Both the position numbers and the translations under genes were made by a program. The notes under the pieces were generated by a model. The model was not told the DNA's origin and ran no database searches. It saw only the letters and a program-made list of their open reading frames with translations. This document shows, in pieces, positions 1-8,819 of a DNA stretch of 46,741 nt; within the stretch, counting starts at the first letter, position 1, and every line of letters begins with the position of its first letter. The DNA comes from CAYXVF01 sp964468125 (GTDB lineage: Bacteria; Myxococcota; XYA12-FULL-58-9; CAYXVF01), in NCBI GenBank assembly GCA_964468125.1, contig CAYXVF010000045.1, positions 1 through 46,741 on the forward strand. Reading direction: 5' to 3'.

Positions 1-948
1 GAGGTTTCCGCCGTAGCTCGCGCCGATGGCGGCGGTGATGCCCGCGAGCTCGTCCTCGGCCTGCATGGTGTAGACGCCATAGTGCTTGTAGGAGCTGAGC
101 TCATGGAGGATGTCCGACGCGGGCGTGATCGGGTAGGAGCCCAGGAAGAGGTCGAGCCCAGATTTTTTTGCCGCGGCGACCAAACCGATCGCGAGCGCCT
201 TGTTGCCCGTAATGTTGCGGTAGCGGCCGGGCGCGATCTCCGCCTTTGCGACGTCGTAGCGCACCGGGAATGCCTCGGCGGTCTCACCGAAGAAATAGCC
301 GGCCTTGAGGACCTTTCGATTGGCCTCCGCCACAACCGGCTTGCTCGCGAATTTGGCGTCGATCCACTCGATCGTCAGCGCCAGGTCGCGGCTGTACATC
401 CAGAACACGAGGCCGAGAGCGAAGAAGTTCTTGCAGCGCTCGATCTCGCGCGAGGTCAAGCCGCTGTCTTCGAGCGCGGTCGCGGTCAGCCGGCTGATGT
501 CCACATCGTAGAGGTTGTATTCGGACAGCGACCCGTCCTCGAGCGGGTTCGTGTCGTACCCGACCTTTTCGAGGTTGCGTTTGGTGAAAGCGTCGGTGTT
601 GACGATCAGGTTGCCGTGCTCTTTCAGCGAGCCCAAATGAGCCTTCAGCGCGGCGGGGTTCATCGCGATTAAGACGTCGACCGAGTCGCCCGGAGTCCAC
701 ACCGGGTTCTGCGAAAAATGCACCTGAAACGAGGAGACGCCGGCGAGAGTCCCAGCCGGCGCCCGGATCTCCGCCGGGAAATCGGGCAGGGTCGCGAGGT
801 CGTGCCCGCTCACCGCCGCCTCGTCGGTAAAACGCGTGCCAGTCAGTTGCATTCCATCGCCCGAATCACCGGCGAAACGGATGACAACATCTTCCACACG
901 CTCGATTGTCTTGGAAGCCGGCACGTTGGCCGATGGAGTACCCGACAT
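1..948 (-). CDS. korA: 2-oxoacid:ferredoxin oxidoreductase alpha subunit (KorA-like), 3' part cut by window edge
   Basis: The frame is open from an ATG at 948 to the window edge, giving the first 316 residues. After a short leader the N-terminus reads VVIRFAGDSGDGMQLTG, the signature of the gamma-like domain fused to the front of KorA-type alpha subunits. Further on, the pyrimidine-binding domain begins (GLDLFLGSYPITPASDI, then MQAEDELAGITAAIGASYGG). The family oxidises 2-oxoglutarate or a related 2-oxoacid to the acyl-CoA and reduces ferredoxin, with TPP bound by a separate beta subunit. That korB gene would lie beyond position 1. A G-rich ribosome binding site directly precedes the ATG. Substrate choice between 2-oxoglutarate and other 2-oxoacids cannot be settled from this fragment. 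Confidence 0.9.
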   Translation of the reverse strand, partial: MSGTPSANVPASKTIERVEDVVIRFAGDSGDGMQLTGTRFTDEAAVSGHDLATLPDFPAEIRAPAGTLAGVSSFQVHFSQNPVWTPGDSVDVLIAMNPAALKAHLGSLKEHGNLIVNTDAFTKRNLEKVGYDTNPLEDGSLSEYNLYDVDISRLTATALEDSGLTSREIERCKNFFALGLVFWMYSRDLALTIEWIDAKFASKPVVAEANRKVLKAGYFFGETAEAFPVRYDVAKAEIAPGRYRNITGNKALAIGLVAAAKKSGLDLFLGSYPITPASDILHELSSYKHYGVYTMQAEDELAGITAAIGASYGGNL

Positions 949-956
949 CTTGCCCC

Positions 957-974
957 CCCCGGAGCTACCCGGGG
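957..974 (-). promoter_or_regulatory. Leader hairpin abutting the korA ribosome binding site
   Basis: A perfect 6-bp stem (CCCCGG / CCGGGG) with a 6-base loop lies in the korA leader. Its 3' arm runs into the G-rich ribosome binding site, so it could limit translation start. It may be chance in GC-rich DNA. No clear -35/-10 pair was recognised in the 133-bp divergent region 949-1081. Confidence 0.25.
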
Positions 975-1081
975 ATCCGCTCACAGGCGGCCACACGGTT
1001 CTTTTTTCGTCTAACTCCGAGTGAGGGCCGTGACAACCTAGATCGTAGACTCGTTGGGCCATTCCCTCTTAGCATCCCCCC

Positions 1082-2665
1082 ATGCCTGCGTTTTTGCCGT
1101 GGCTCTGTGCACTCCTGGGTGGGCTCGGTGGCGTACTCCTCTATGGCTGGTTCCGGCGACGCGTCCTCCTCCGAGAACGGGAGCCAAGCCCGGCGGATGC
1201 GGAAGAGCTCGAGGCGCTGCGGAGAACGGTCGCGCAAACCCGTCGCGACACTGAGCGAGCACTCCAAGAGGAGTGGCGTGCGGAGCGCGCGTCTCTCGAG
1301 CGAGAGCTCGATGAGGAGACGGACCGGCTCGACGCGCAGGACGCGAGAATCGCCGCGCGCGCGCGTCGAATCGAACGCCTCGAAGCCACACTGGAGCTCC
1401 GAGGTCGTCGCTACGACGAGCGCAAAGAGACGTCCAAGGCGCTCCGGGCAGAGGTGGAGCGCCTGGAGGCTCAGCGGATCGAGGAGCTCGAGAAGCGCGC
1501 TGAGCTCGCCCGTGCGGACGCGCATCTCGAACGGGTCGAGGCCTTTTTTCAGGGACTGAAGTCCGAGCACGAAACTGAGCGTCGGGATCGCCTTCAGCGC
1601 GTCGAAGAGGAGGCGACGCTGCGGGCGCGGGAGCTCCTCACCGTCGTCACGCACCGCTACGACGGCGAAAGCCACCTCGAGCGGATCAGCAACAGCTTCA
1701 CGCTGTCCGAGGCGCAGGCCGAGCTCCTCGGAGACCCGAGCTCGGTCGTGGCCGAGGCGTTTCGTGAGGCGACCGACTGCGAGCTCGTCCTGGGTGGCGA
1801 CATGCGGAGCGTGACCGTGCGCTGCGACGACCCGCTGGCGCGCGAGGCCACCCGGCGTCTGCTTCGCCAGTTGCTGACCCAAGAGCCGATCACGCCGGTG
1901 CTGATTCGTGAGGCCGGCAAGCAGGTACGGGAGACGCTCCACCGGGAAGTGGCCAACGCCGGTGCCCGTGCGGTGAAGCGCCTCGGCTTGGGGGAGGTGC
2001 ACCCGGAGATCGTGGATCTGATCGGTAGGCTCAAATTCCGCCTCAGCTTTTCGCAGAACCAATGGAAGCACTCGATCGAGGTCTCCCACCTCACGGGCCT
2101 GCTCGCCGCTGAGCTCGCGCAGGCGGTGCTCCCCGCGAAACGAGCGGGTTTGATGCACGACATGGGTAAGGCGCTCACTCACGCGCGCGAGGGGGCCCAC
2201 GCGATCATCGGCGCGGAAATCGCCGAGCGCTGCGGCGAGTCCGAGGCCGTACGACACGCGATCGGCGCCCATCACTACGACGAGACTCCGACCACCGCGC
2301 TCGCCTTTTTGGTGATCAGCGCCGACGCGATGAGCGGCGCGCGCCCGGGGGCCCGGCGCGATAGCACGACGCACTACAATGACCGCATTCGGGACATCGA
2401 GCGGATCGCAGGCAAAGAGCCCGGGGTGCTTCGGGTAGACGTGATGCAGGGCGGGCGCGAAGTACGCGTGATCGTCGCCGGATCCGAATCCGGCGCCCTT
2501 CCTGATCATGAACGCGAGTACGACGGCGTGCCCGCACTCCCGGACGATGAGGTTTACCCGTTAGCGCAGCGGATCGCGCGTGCCATCGAAGAGGAGATCA
2601 CATTCGCGGGGCAGATCCGCGTGACCGTGATCCGCGAATCACGGGCCGTGAGCCTCGCGAGCTGA
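1082..2665 (+). CDS. rny: Ribonuclease Y-like HD-domain protein with degenerate KH loop
   Basis: The 527 residues follow RNase Y layout: an N-terminal membrane helix (about 5-22), a long charged coiled coil (about 38-185), a KH-like segment (about 200-265), an HD domain (about 325-425) and the RNase Y C-terminal domain. The metal site is present: H330, H359-D360, K363, HH at 397-398 and D415, followed by the family motif ARPGARR. The tail keeps GREVRVIV and GQIRVTVIRESRAV. RNase Y is a membrane-anchored endoribonuclease that starts mRNA decay. The KH nucleic-acid loop, normally GxxG (often GREG), reads GDPS at 217-220, so RNA binding through this domain is doubtful. It could be a diverged RNase Y or a paralogue. 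Confidence 0.85.
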   Translation: MPAFLPWLCALLGGLGGVLLYGWFRRRVLLREREPSPADAEELEALRRTVAQTRRDTERALQEEWRAERASLERELDEETDRLDAQDARIAARARRIERLEATLELRGRRYDERKETSKALRAEVERLEAQRIEELEKRAELARADAHLERVEAFFQGLKSEHETERRDRLQRVEEEATLRARELLTVVTHRYDGESHLERISNSFTLSEAQAELLGDPSSVVAEAFREATDCELVLGGDMRSVTVRCDDPLAREATRRLLRQLLTQEPITPVLIREAGKQVRETLHREVANAGARAVKRLGLGEVHPEIVDLIGRLKFRLSFSQNQWKHSIEVSHLTGLLAAELAQAVLPAKRAGLMHDMGKALTHAREGAHAIIGAEIAERCGESEAVRHAIGAHHYDETPTTALAFLVISADAMSGARPGARRDSTTHYNDRIRDIERIAGKEPGVLRVDVMQGGREVRVIVAGSESGALPDHEREYDGVPALPDDEVYPLAQRIARAIEEEITFAGQIRVTVIRESRAVSLAS

Positions 2666-2704
2666 AGCGCTCGACTCGCCCGGAGGATCGGGTATGGTGC
2701 GCCC

Positions 2705-3550
2705 ATGTCGGGTGGCCCGTACGGAATAGCCCTGCTGATCGTGCTCCTGCTGTTGCTCCACAGCGCCGCGATCGCGATCCCCTACCTCTTTCACTACTAC
2801 GACAACATCGCGCGCGGGAACGAGAAGCGCCCGTCCACCAAGGGCTACGTTCGCGCCTATCTGGTCGAGTGGTTCTTCGGCCTCGCGGTGCACGCCTCCT
2901 ACGTCCTCGGGATTCCCGGCGGGGCGGTGAGCGGGCGCTTTGACCCGAAGGGGGGGCCACCGATCCTCTTGTGCCACGGCTTCTTCATGAACCGAGCGAG
3001 CTTCTTCGCGCTCTACTGGCGCTTGCGCCGATCGGGTTTTCGCAACGTCTATGTGATCAATCTGCGCCCGCTGATCGCACCGCTCGAGGAGCAAGCGGAG
3101 CGGCTTGCTCGCATGATCCGCCTCGTGTCCACCGCCGCCGATGGCCAGCCGGTGGTTGGCATCGGGCACAGCCAGGGCGGCCTGCTCTTTCGCTGGATTG
3201 CCAGTCAGTTCCCCGACGTTCCCCTCGGACGAATCTTCACGCTCGGGAGCCCACATCACGGAACGCGCATGGCCTACCTCGGCCTCGGGCCGAACGCGAG
3301 GCAGATGCAGCCGGGCTCGAAAGCGCTTCAGGCGCTCGGTGAAGCGGTTCCGGTGCCCCTCACCGCCTTCTACTCAGACCTCGACCAGATGATTAACCCC
3401 GCCGAATCCGCCAAGCTCGGCGCCGACAATCGCTTCGTCGCGGAAACCGGGCATTTCGCGCTGCTCTACAGCCCGGAGGTCACCCAGACGATCGTGAGCG
3501 AGCTCTCCGGAGGATCGGCGGTCCGCTCAGCGGCCGCCGCGAACGGCTAG
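2705..3550 (+). CDS. Alpha/beta-hydrolase, lipase-like, membrane-anchored
   Basis: The 281-residue protein begins with a hydrophobic helix (about 5-27), probably a membrane anchor. The body is an alpha/beta-hydrolase. The oxyanion/HG region is ILLCHGFFMN, the nucleophile elbow is GHSQGG (Ser near residue 158), then GSPHHGT. A plausible acid is in FYSDLDQMINP and the histidine in ETGHFALLYS. This pattern is typical of triacylglycerol lipases and related esterases; the substrate cannot be named. It starts 39 bp after the RNase Y-like gene on the same strand and ends 4 bp before the convergent MBL-fold gene. An AGG-rich ribosome binding site is not well placed, so the start is only moderately sure. 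Confidence 0.75.
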   Translation: MSGGPYGIALLIVLLLLLHSAAIAIPYLFHYYDNIARGNEKRPSTKGYVRAYLVEWFFGLAVHASYVLGIPGGAVSGRFDPKGGPPILLCHGFFMNRASFFALYWRLRRSGFRNVYVINLRPLIAPLEEQAERLARMIRLVSTAADGQPVVGIGHSQGGLLFRWIASQFPDVPLGRIFTLGSPHHGTRMAYLGLGPNARQMQPGSKALQALGEAVPVPLTAFYSDLDQMINPAESAKLGADNRFVAETGHFALLYSPEVTQTIVSELSGGSAVRSAAAANG

Positions 3551-3554
3551 GTTC

Positions 3555-4421
3555 TCAGTCCACGCACACCGCGTACGGCTCACCAGCCACCACGTGGCCC
3601 TTGCGCTCTGCGAGGCGGCAGGCGGCGACCTCCGCGTCGTGCTCGAAGAAGAGGATCCAATCCTCTTCGAGCGCCTGGGCGAGGAGCAGCTTCTTCTCTT
3701 CGAGGGTGGTGAGCGGATAGAGGTCGTAGCCCATGATCCAGGGCAGACGGATGTGCGCGCGCGTCGGGATCACATCGCCACAGTAGAGGAGCTTTCCGTC
3801 GTCTTCGCCGTCCAAGAAGGGGAGCTGCTGGCCAACCGTATGCCCTTCGCTCACGATCAGGCCGAGTCCAGGGACGATCTCCGTCGGACCGTCGAGCAGG
3901 TGCAAACGATCCGCGAGTGCCCCGTAGGTCGCCGGACGAAAGGAGCCCGCATCCTTCTCCGTGGGGTGCTCAGCCCATTTCCACATGCGTCGCTGCACGT
4001 GTACCGTGGCATTCGGAAAGGTAGGTCTACGACCGCCCGTCCCATCTGGCTCGGTTGCGCCGCCCACGTGGTCAAAATGCAGGTGGGTGATGATCAGGTC
4101 TGTGACATCTTCCGCCGCAAAGCCGAGTCGCGATAATGAGCCCTTGATGCCCCCAGGCGGCAACTCAATGTCAAAGATTTCTCGTTCCTTATCGGGAAAC
4201 TCGTCGCCGATGCCCGTGTCGACCAGGATCACGCGCCGCTGCTCGGAGCTCTCATCGACGATCAACAGGCAGCGCGTGGCTAGCGTGATGCGGTTGCGCT
4301 CATCCGGCGGGATCTGTTTTTCCCAGAGAGGCCGGGGAACGATCCCGAACATGGCCCCACCGTCGAGTCCAAAGGTGCCACCGTCCACCGGTGCGATTCG
4401 AAAGCGGCCAAAGCGGTGCAT
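3555..4421 (-). CDS. MBL-fold metallo-hydrolase
   Basis: The 288-residue protein carries the metallo-beta-lactamase metal motif as ITHLHFDHVGGA (HxHxDH). Preceding it is the strand ILVDTGIGDEF, and following it are the third-ligand histidine in VSEGHTVGQQ, the aspartate in YCGDVIPTRAHI, and a late histidine in FEHDAEV. The order matches the broad lactonase/arylsulfatase-like soluble MBL hydrolases. No signal peptide is present, so it is probably cytoplasmic with two bound zinc ions. Quorum-lactonase activity is possible by family but unsupported here. It converges with the lipase-like gene and diverges from tldD, 73 bp away. Confidence 0.75.
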   Translation of the reverse strand: MHRFGRFRIAPVDGGTFGLDGGAMFGIVPRPLWEKQIPPDERNRITLATRCLLIVDESSEQRRVILVDTGIGDEFPDKEREIFDIELPPGGIKGSLSRLGFAAEDVTDLIITHLHFDHVGGATEPDGTGGRRPTFPNATVHVQRRMWKWAEHPTEKDAGSFRPATYGALADRLHLLDGPTEIVPGLGLIVSEGHTVGQQLPFLDGEDDGKLLYCGDVIPTRAHIRLPWIMGYDLYPLTTLEEKKLLLAQALEEDWILFFEHDAEVAACRLAERKGHVVAGEPYAVCVD

Positions 4422-4494
4422 GGGGCCGGTACTATCGCGCTTTCCCTAGCCTGCGCAATTGCTCCGGGAGCCTTCGGTTGTTAATCCAAGGAGC

Positions 4495-5916
4495 ATGAGT
4501 GAACGCCTCACGAGTCTCGTACCCGTCTCCTTCCTCGAAGAGCTTCTCGCGATCGCCATGTCGAAGGGCGGCGACTTCGCCGAGCTCTATCTCGAGCGTA
4601 CGCGCGGCAACAGCGTGTCCTTGGAAGAGAATCAGATCCGCTCCGCCGCCTTTGGCAGCTCCCTGGGCATGGGGATCCGCGTCATCAAGGGCGACGAGGT
4701 CGGCTACGCCTATTCAGACGATCTCGATCCCCTCGCACTCAAGGACTGCGCCCTCGTGGCCGCGAACATCGCCACCGGCGGTGGCTCACCTGCGCCCATC
4801 AGAGTCAGCAAGCGAGATCTACCGAACCGCTATCCGGTTGAGCCTACCCCTGACACGGTGGCACCGGCGGACAAGGTTGACCTTCTGAAGCGCGGCGACG
4901 CGGTCGCGCATGCGCACGACAAGCGAATCATTCAGGTCATGGGCGCCTTCGTGGACCAAACCAAGGACGTATTGATCGCGACGAGCGACGGCGTCTTGGC
5001 CGAGGATCGGCGGGTCATGTGTCGGTTGCACTTCAGCACGATCGCAGACGACGGCAAGGGTGACCGCCGTACCGGATTTCACGGAGGGGGAGGACGGGTA
5101 GGCTTCGGCCACTACGACGAGTTCTCACCGGAAAAGGTCGCAGAGGAAGCCGCTCGCATGGCGGTGAGTCAGCTCGGCGCCGTGGACGCTCCGGCCGGTC
5201 CGCAGACGGTCGTGCTCGCCCCCGGGTGGAGCGGCATCTTGCTTCACGAGGCCGTGGGTCACGGTCTCGAGGCGGACTTCATTCACAAAGGCACTTCGCT
5301 ATACTCCGGCAAGCTCGGAGAAAAGGTTGCGAGTGACCTCGTCACCGTCGTCGACAACGGCGAGCTTCCCCACAAGCGAGGGTCTCTGAATGTCGATGAC
5401 GAAGGAGAAGTGGCGAAAGAAAAGGTGTTGATCGAGAAAGGGGTACTGAAGGGTTTCATGTCCGACCGCCTGAGCGCGAATGCCATGGGCATCGAGTCGA
5501 GCGGCAGCGGTAGGCGGCAGAGCTACCAGCACGCGCCGATGCCGCGCATGACGAACACGTACATGGCCTCCGGCGAGCACGACCCGGCGGAGATCCTCTC
5601 GGAGGTAAAGCGCGGCCTCTACTGCGCGGCTTTCGGCGGCGGGCAGGTCGATATCTCGAACGGCAACTTCGTCTTCGAGGTGCAGGAGGGCTACCTCATC
5701 GAAGATGGCAAACTCACCGCACCGGTAAAGAATGCGACGTTGATAGGCGTTGGGCCTGAAGCACTCAAAAATGTGAGCCGGGTGGGAAACGACCCGGAGC
5801 TCGACCCGGGGATAGGGACCTGCGGCAAAGACGGTCAAAGCGTGCCCGTTGGCGTTGGCATGCCGACCGTGCGGATCGACGACCTGACCGTGGGGGGAAC
5901 GAATGTCGGAGGCTGA
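4495..5916 (+). CDS. tldD: Metalloprotease TldD
   Basis: This is the 473-residue catalytic subunit of the TldD/TldE heterodimer, a zinc protease that trims unfolded peptides and, in some bacteria, matures modified peptides or toxins such as microcin B17. The HExxxH metal motif is HEAVGHGLEADF with the first histidine at about residue 251. A glycine-rich C-terminal half (GSGRRQSYQHAP, then FGGGQVDISNGNFVFEV) is as in TldD. I chose the ATG at 4495 because AAGGAG precedes it; a TTG at 4459 in frame lacks such a site. The stop overlaps the start of the tldE gene by 14 bp, consistent with translational coupling. Confidence 0.92.
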   Translation: MSERLTSLVPVSFLEELLAIAMSKGGDFAELYLERTRGNSVSLEENQIRSAAFGSSLGMGIRVIKGDEVGYAYSDDLDPLALKDCALVAANIATGGGSPAPIRVSKRDLPNRYPVEPTPDTVAPADKVDLLKRGDAVAHAHDKRIIQVMGAFVDQTKDVLIATSDGVLAEDRRVMCRLHFSTIADDGKGDRRTGFHGGGGRVGFGHYDEFSPEKVAEEAARMAVSQLGAVDAPAGPQTVVLAPGWSGILLHEAVGHGLEADFIHKGTSLYSGKLGEKVASDLVTVVDNGELPHKRGSLNVDDEGEVAKEKVLIEKGVLKGFMSDRLSANAMGIESSGSGRRQSYQHAPMPRMTNTYMASGEHDPAEILSEVKRGLYCAAFGGGQVDISNGNFVFEVQEGYLIEDGKLTAPVKNATLIGVGPEALKNVSRVGNDPELDPGIGTCGKDGQSVPVGVGMPTVRIDDLTVGGTNVGG

Positions 5917-7282
5917 ACACATTCAGAATCTGCTCGACGTGAGCGAGCGGATGATCGCCTTGGCGAAGAGTTTCGGCGCCACCGCGGCGGACGTCGTCGC
6001 ATCGCGCTCGACGGACTTCGAGGTCAAAGTTGCCGACGGGCGTATCGTGACGCTCACCCAAGCGGTGGCCAAGGGCCTGGGACTTCGAGTATTCGTCGGC
6101 CAGCACCTCGGCTTTTGCACGACGAGCGACTTCACCCCGGAGAGCCTCGAGCACGCGGCGCAACGGGCGGTGCAAATCGCTCGCGAAACCGCCGATGACC
6201 CCCACAACGGCCTGCCCGAGATCGAGCCCGGCCGCATCGACGTCCCCGACGACTTTGAGCTCTACGACCCGGCGGTCGTGGCGCTCTCCCCTGAGGAGAA
6301 GATCCGCTGGGCCCACGCGCTCGAAGACGCCGCTCGGGCGGCGGACCCCCGGGTGACCAAGTTTCGCGACAGCGGCGTCACGAACGGCGAATCGTACACG
6401 GTGCTCGTGACGAGCAACGGCGCGGCACGCACCGGTCGATTCACCGGTATTTCCATGTGGTGCAATCCGATCGCCGTCGACGAGGACGAGCTTCAAACGG
6501 AGGTCTGGTACGATTCGCGCACGCACCTGAGCGATCTCGAGTCGGTCGAATCCATCGGTCGCACTGCGGGTCAACGCGCGGCACGCATGCTCGGAGCGAA
6601 GCCCATCTCGACCACCAAGGCTGCACTCATTCTCGAGCCCAACATGGCCGTCGGCTTTCTCGGTGGTGTCCTCGGCGCCATCGACGGAGATCGGGTCCAC
6701 AAACGCGCCTCATTTCTCGCGGATGAGCTCGGCGAGCAGATCGCCGTGAGTGGGCTCACCTTGGTGGACGACCCCCATCTGCCCCGAGCGACGGGCTCTA
6801 CCCCCTTCGACGGCGAAGGGCTGCGGACCTACAAGAAGAAGCTCGTGGACCGGGGCAAGCTCACCATGTTCCTCTACGACAGCTACACGGCTCGGAAAGT
6901 CGGCGTGGAACCCACAGCCAGTGGCCGACGCGGCTATTCCTCACCGCCGAGCGCGGCAGTCTTCAATTTCTACGCGGAGGCGGGAGAGAGCGATCCGAAG
7001 GAAATCTGGTCCGGGGTGGACCGAGCACTCGTGATGACCCGAGGCCTCGGACGCGGCCTCAACACCGTCTCCGGCGAATACTCCCGAGGCGCCAACGGAC
7101 TCTGGATCGAAAAAGGTGAGATCGTACACCCGGTCCAGGAGGTCACCGTCGCCGGCGACTACCTCACGATGCTCCAGAGCGTCGACGCGATCGGAAACGA
7201 CCTCGAAATCCGCGGCAGCTCCGGCGCGCCGACGATACGCATCGGCGAGGTGACGATTTCCGGCGGGAAATCACCGTCCTGA
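5903..7282 (+). CDS. pmbA: TldE/PmbA, non-catalytic partner of TldD
   Basis: The 459-residue protein is homologous in layout to its upstream neighbour but lacks the HExxxH motif, as expected for the TldE subunit. Recognisable parts are the N-terminal segment SFGATAADVVASRS, the strand GLGLRVFVGQHLGFCTTSD, and the C-terminal GEIVHPVQEVTVAGDY and NDLEIRGSSGAPTIRI. It completes the protease chamber with TldD and probably controls substrate access. The genes overlap by 14 bp. No obvious small peptide precursor gene lies next to the pair, so a peptide-maturation role is not suggested by context. It ends 7 bp from a convergent lipoprotein gene. Confidence 0.9.
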   Translation: MSEAEHIQNLLDVSERMIALAKSFGATAADVVASRSTDFEVKVADGRIVTLTQAVAKGLGLRVFVGQHLGFCTTSDFTPESLEHAAQRAVQIARETADDPHNGLPEIEPGRIDVPDDFELYDPAVVALSPEEKIRWAHALEDAARAADPRVTKFRDSGVTNGESYTVLVTSNGAARTGRFTGISMWCNPIAVDEDELQTEVWYDSRTHLSDLESVESIGRTAGQRAARMLGAKPISTTKAALILEPNMAVGFLGGVLGAIDGDRVHKRASFLADELGEQIAVSGLTLVDDPHLPRATGSTPFDGEGLRTYKKKLVDRGKLTMFLYDSYTARKVGVEPTASGRRGYSSPPSAAVFNFYAEAGESDPKEIWSGVDRALVMTRGLGRGLNTVSGEYSRGANGLWIEKGEIVHPVQEVTVAGDYLTMLQSVDAIGNDLEIRGSSGAPTIRIGEVTISGGKSPS

Positions 7283-7289
7283 GGGAGCG

Positions 7290-8048
7290 CTAGAAATCGG
7301 GGTCGCTGAAGTCGAGGTCGATACCCGCTTGCACGAGCGCGAGTGCCTCGGCGCGGCAGATGCTCTCTGGGTTGAGCGTTTCGAGGCCAGCCAAACCGCG
7401 ACCACGTACCTCGAAGAGCAGGCAATCGATGTAGTCAGAGAACGCGCAGAGGATCGGCGAAAGCTCAGGCGGTACGGGCGCGCTATCGATCGTCGCTCGG
7501 CACTCGCGAACGCCGAAAGCGCACTCCGCGCGCTCTTCCGAGGAGGAAGCGGTCGCATCACAGATCAAACCGACGAAGTCGCAGATCCCCCGGAGCGAGC
7601 AACCACCGACCCGGCCCGTGCTCAGGCTTCCAGAGAAACCCGGCGCATCGACCGCGGACCCATCAAATCCTCCCGCCCCCGGGGAGCGCCCGCTGAACGC
7701 CGCGTTGGCGACGGCTCCGCGAAACCCAGAAACGCGCACCGCGCTCCCGCTGAAGCGTCCCGAGCTGCGACCCTCGCGGAAGGGACCCTCGAGGCCCACC
7801 GGCTGCTGACTCGTCAACTCGCTCGGATCACCCACCGGCATCCACGCCGAAGCGGGAGCAAAATGAAAGCTGTGATCCGGGTCGTAAGCGAGGTGAAGGA
7901 ACGGCACCTCGTCTTCACCGTAGAATGTCAGGAGACTCATCGACTGGTTCAGGTCGAATCCCCCCGCTTCCACGACCGGCTCTTTCTGGCCACAGCCGGC
8001 CAGACCTAGCACGATGATGAGTGGCAAGACGCTGAGTCTCGAGTGCAT
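7290..8048 (-). CDS. Cysteine-containing lipoprotein of unknown function with Phe-Ser-Gly-rich middle
   Basis: The start is the ATG at 8048, preceded by GGGAGCG; longer upstream readings lack a signal sequence. The 252-residue protein begins with a lipoprotein signal ending LGLAGC, so it should be lipid-anchored in the envelope. The middle (about residues 95-155) is low complexity with repeated FSG, GF-G and SG units such as SGRFSGSA and GFSGSLSTG. The C-terminal part has eight or so cysteines (RVGGCSLRGICDF, AECAFGVRECRA, CAFSDYIDC), suggesting disulfides in the periplasm or outside. No family recognised. The upstream gene on the same strand ends 35 bp before this start, so the two may be co-transcribed. 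Confidence 0.7.
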   Translation of the reverse strand: MHSRLSVLPLIIVLGLAGCGQKEPVVEAGGFDLNQSMSLLTFYGEDEVPFLHLAYDPDHSFHFAPASAWMPVGDPSELTSQQPVGLEGPFREGRSSGRFSGSAVRVSGFRGAVANAAFSGRSPGAGGFDGSAVDAPGFSGSLSTGRVGGCSLRGICDFVGLICDATASSSEERAECAFGVRECRATIDSAPVPPELSPILCAFSDYIDCLLFEVRGRGLAGLETLNPESICRAEALALVQAGIDLDFSDPDF

Positions 8049-8083
8049 GGCGTCGCTCCCTGTGTGCGCTCCTGAGTACGTAC

Positions 8084-8662
8084 TCACCAGTAGAGTTGCG
8101 CGGTCAACGCGGAGGTGAACGTTCCGAACGCAAGCGGATCCAGAGGATCGGGTCGAAGAATATCGATCCCCATTCCCACCTGTCCACTGATGCTGAAGAT
8201 ATCCACGACGAACCACTCCACTCCCAGGCCTCCAGCGATACCGAGCTCTTGCGTGTCCGTGGAGCCGTTGTCGGCGAAGCGCAGATTCAGCTGCCCGAAC
8301 CAGAAGGGCGCGACCTGGCTATCGGTGAACCAATACGAGCGTACCGTGGGAGCGAGCAGAATGTCCCAGCTCGTGTCCGCGCCGCCCGTATCGAGGGCGA
8401 GCCCCACATTGAAGCCGACGTTCAGGCTGCCGAACATCATCCACACCCCCGCTGCCCCCGACGCAAAGCCGTTGCCGCCATTCGGGATGGCAAAGGAGAG
8501 CGACATCGCTCCGTCGTGAAGGCTGTTTTCGCCGGCGCCACCTGCGGCGTCGTTCCAGCCGGGGACATCGCCTGATGTGGCACCCTCACCGCGTTCCTGC
8601 GCGAGAGCCTGGGTGGGCAGAAGCAGAGCACTGCAAAACAATGCGACGACAATCCGTTTCAT
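8084..8662 (-). CDS. Secreted beta-barrel-like outer-membrane protein, unknown
   Basis: The 192-residue protein has a signal peptide ending around LLPTQALAQ. The mature part alternates polar and hydrophobic residues (SLNVGFNVGLALDT, PTVRSYWFTD, PFWFGQLNLRFADN, ISGQVGMGIDIL) and ends in an aromatic residue (SALTAQLYW), which is typical of small outer-membrane beta-barrels. GGAGGG lies 8 bases before the ATG at 8662 but only about two before the in-frame ATG at 8668, so 8662 is preferred. It is followed by the cysteine-containing lipoprotein gene. Function not recognised. Confidence 0.7.
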   Translation of the reverse strand: MKRIVVALFCSALLLPTQALAQERGEGATSGDVPGWNDAAGGAGENSLHDGAMSLSFAIPNGGNGFASGAAGVWMMFGSLNVGFNVGLALDTGGADTSWDILLAPTVRSYWFTDSQVAPFWFGQLNLRFADNGSTDTQELGIAGGLGVEWFVVDIFSISGQVGMGIDILRPDPLDPLAFGTFTSALTAQLYW

Positions 8663-8819
8663 GGGCATTCCCTCCGGTGGAAAAGGCGAAGAGAGGCTAG
8701 CAGTGGTTTCGCCGACCGCTGAATTTTCGTCCGAATTTTTGAATGCGCGTCGGTGTTTCCACGTCTGATAGGGGTCGCGCGCGATTTTGCCGCGACCGGA
8801 AAGGCGCTAGATTCGGTCC

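Noticed and set aside
965..2509. 514-codon open frame on the minus strand
   Set aside because: It lies opposite the RNase Y-like gene; the product is Arg/His/Leu-rich with no motif, as expected of an antisense shadow in GC-rich DNA.
4459..4494. Upstream TTG start for tldD
   Set aside because: No ribosome binding site, and the ATG at 4495 has AAGGAG at the right distance and the family N-terminus.
4495..7282. TldD/TldE as part of a peptide-maturation (RiPP) cluster
   Set aside because: No short precursor-like ORF or modifying enzyme is adjacent; the pair looks like the housekeeping protease.
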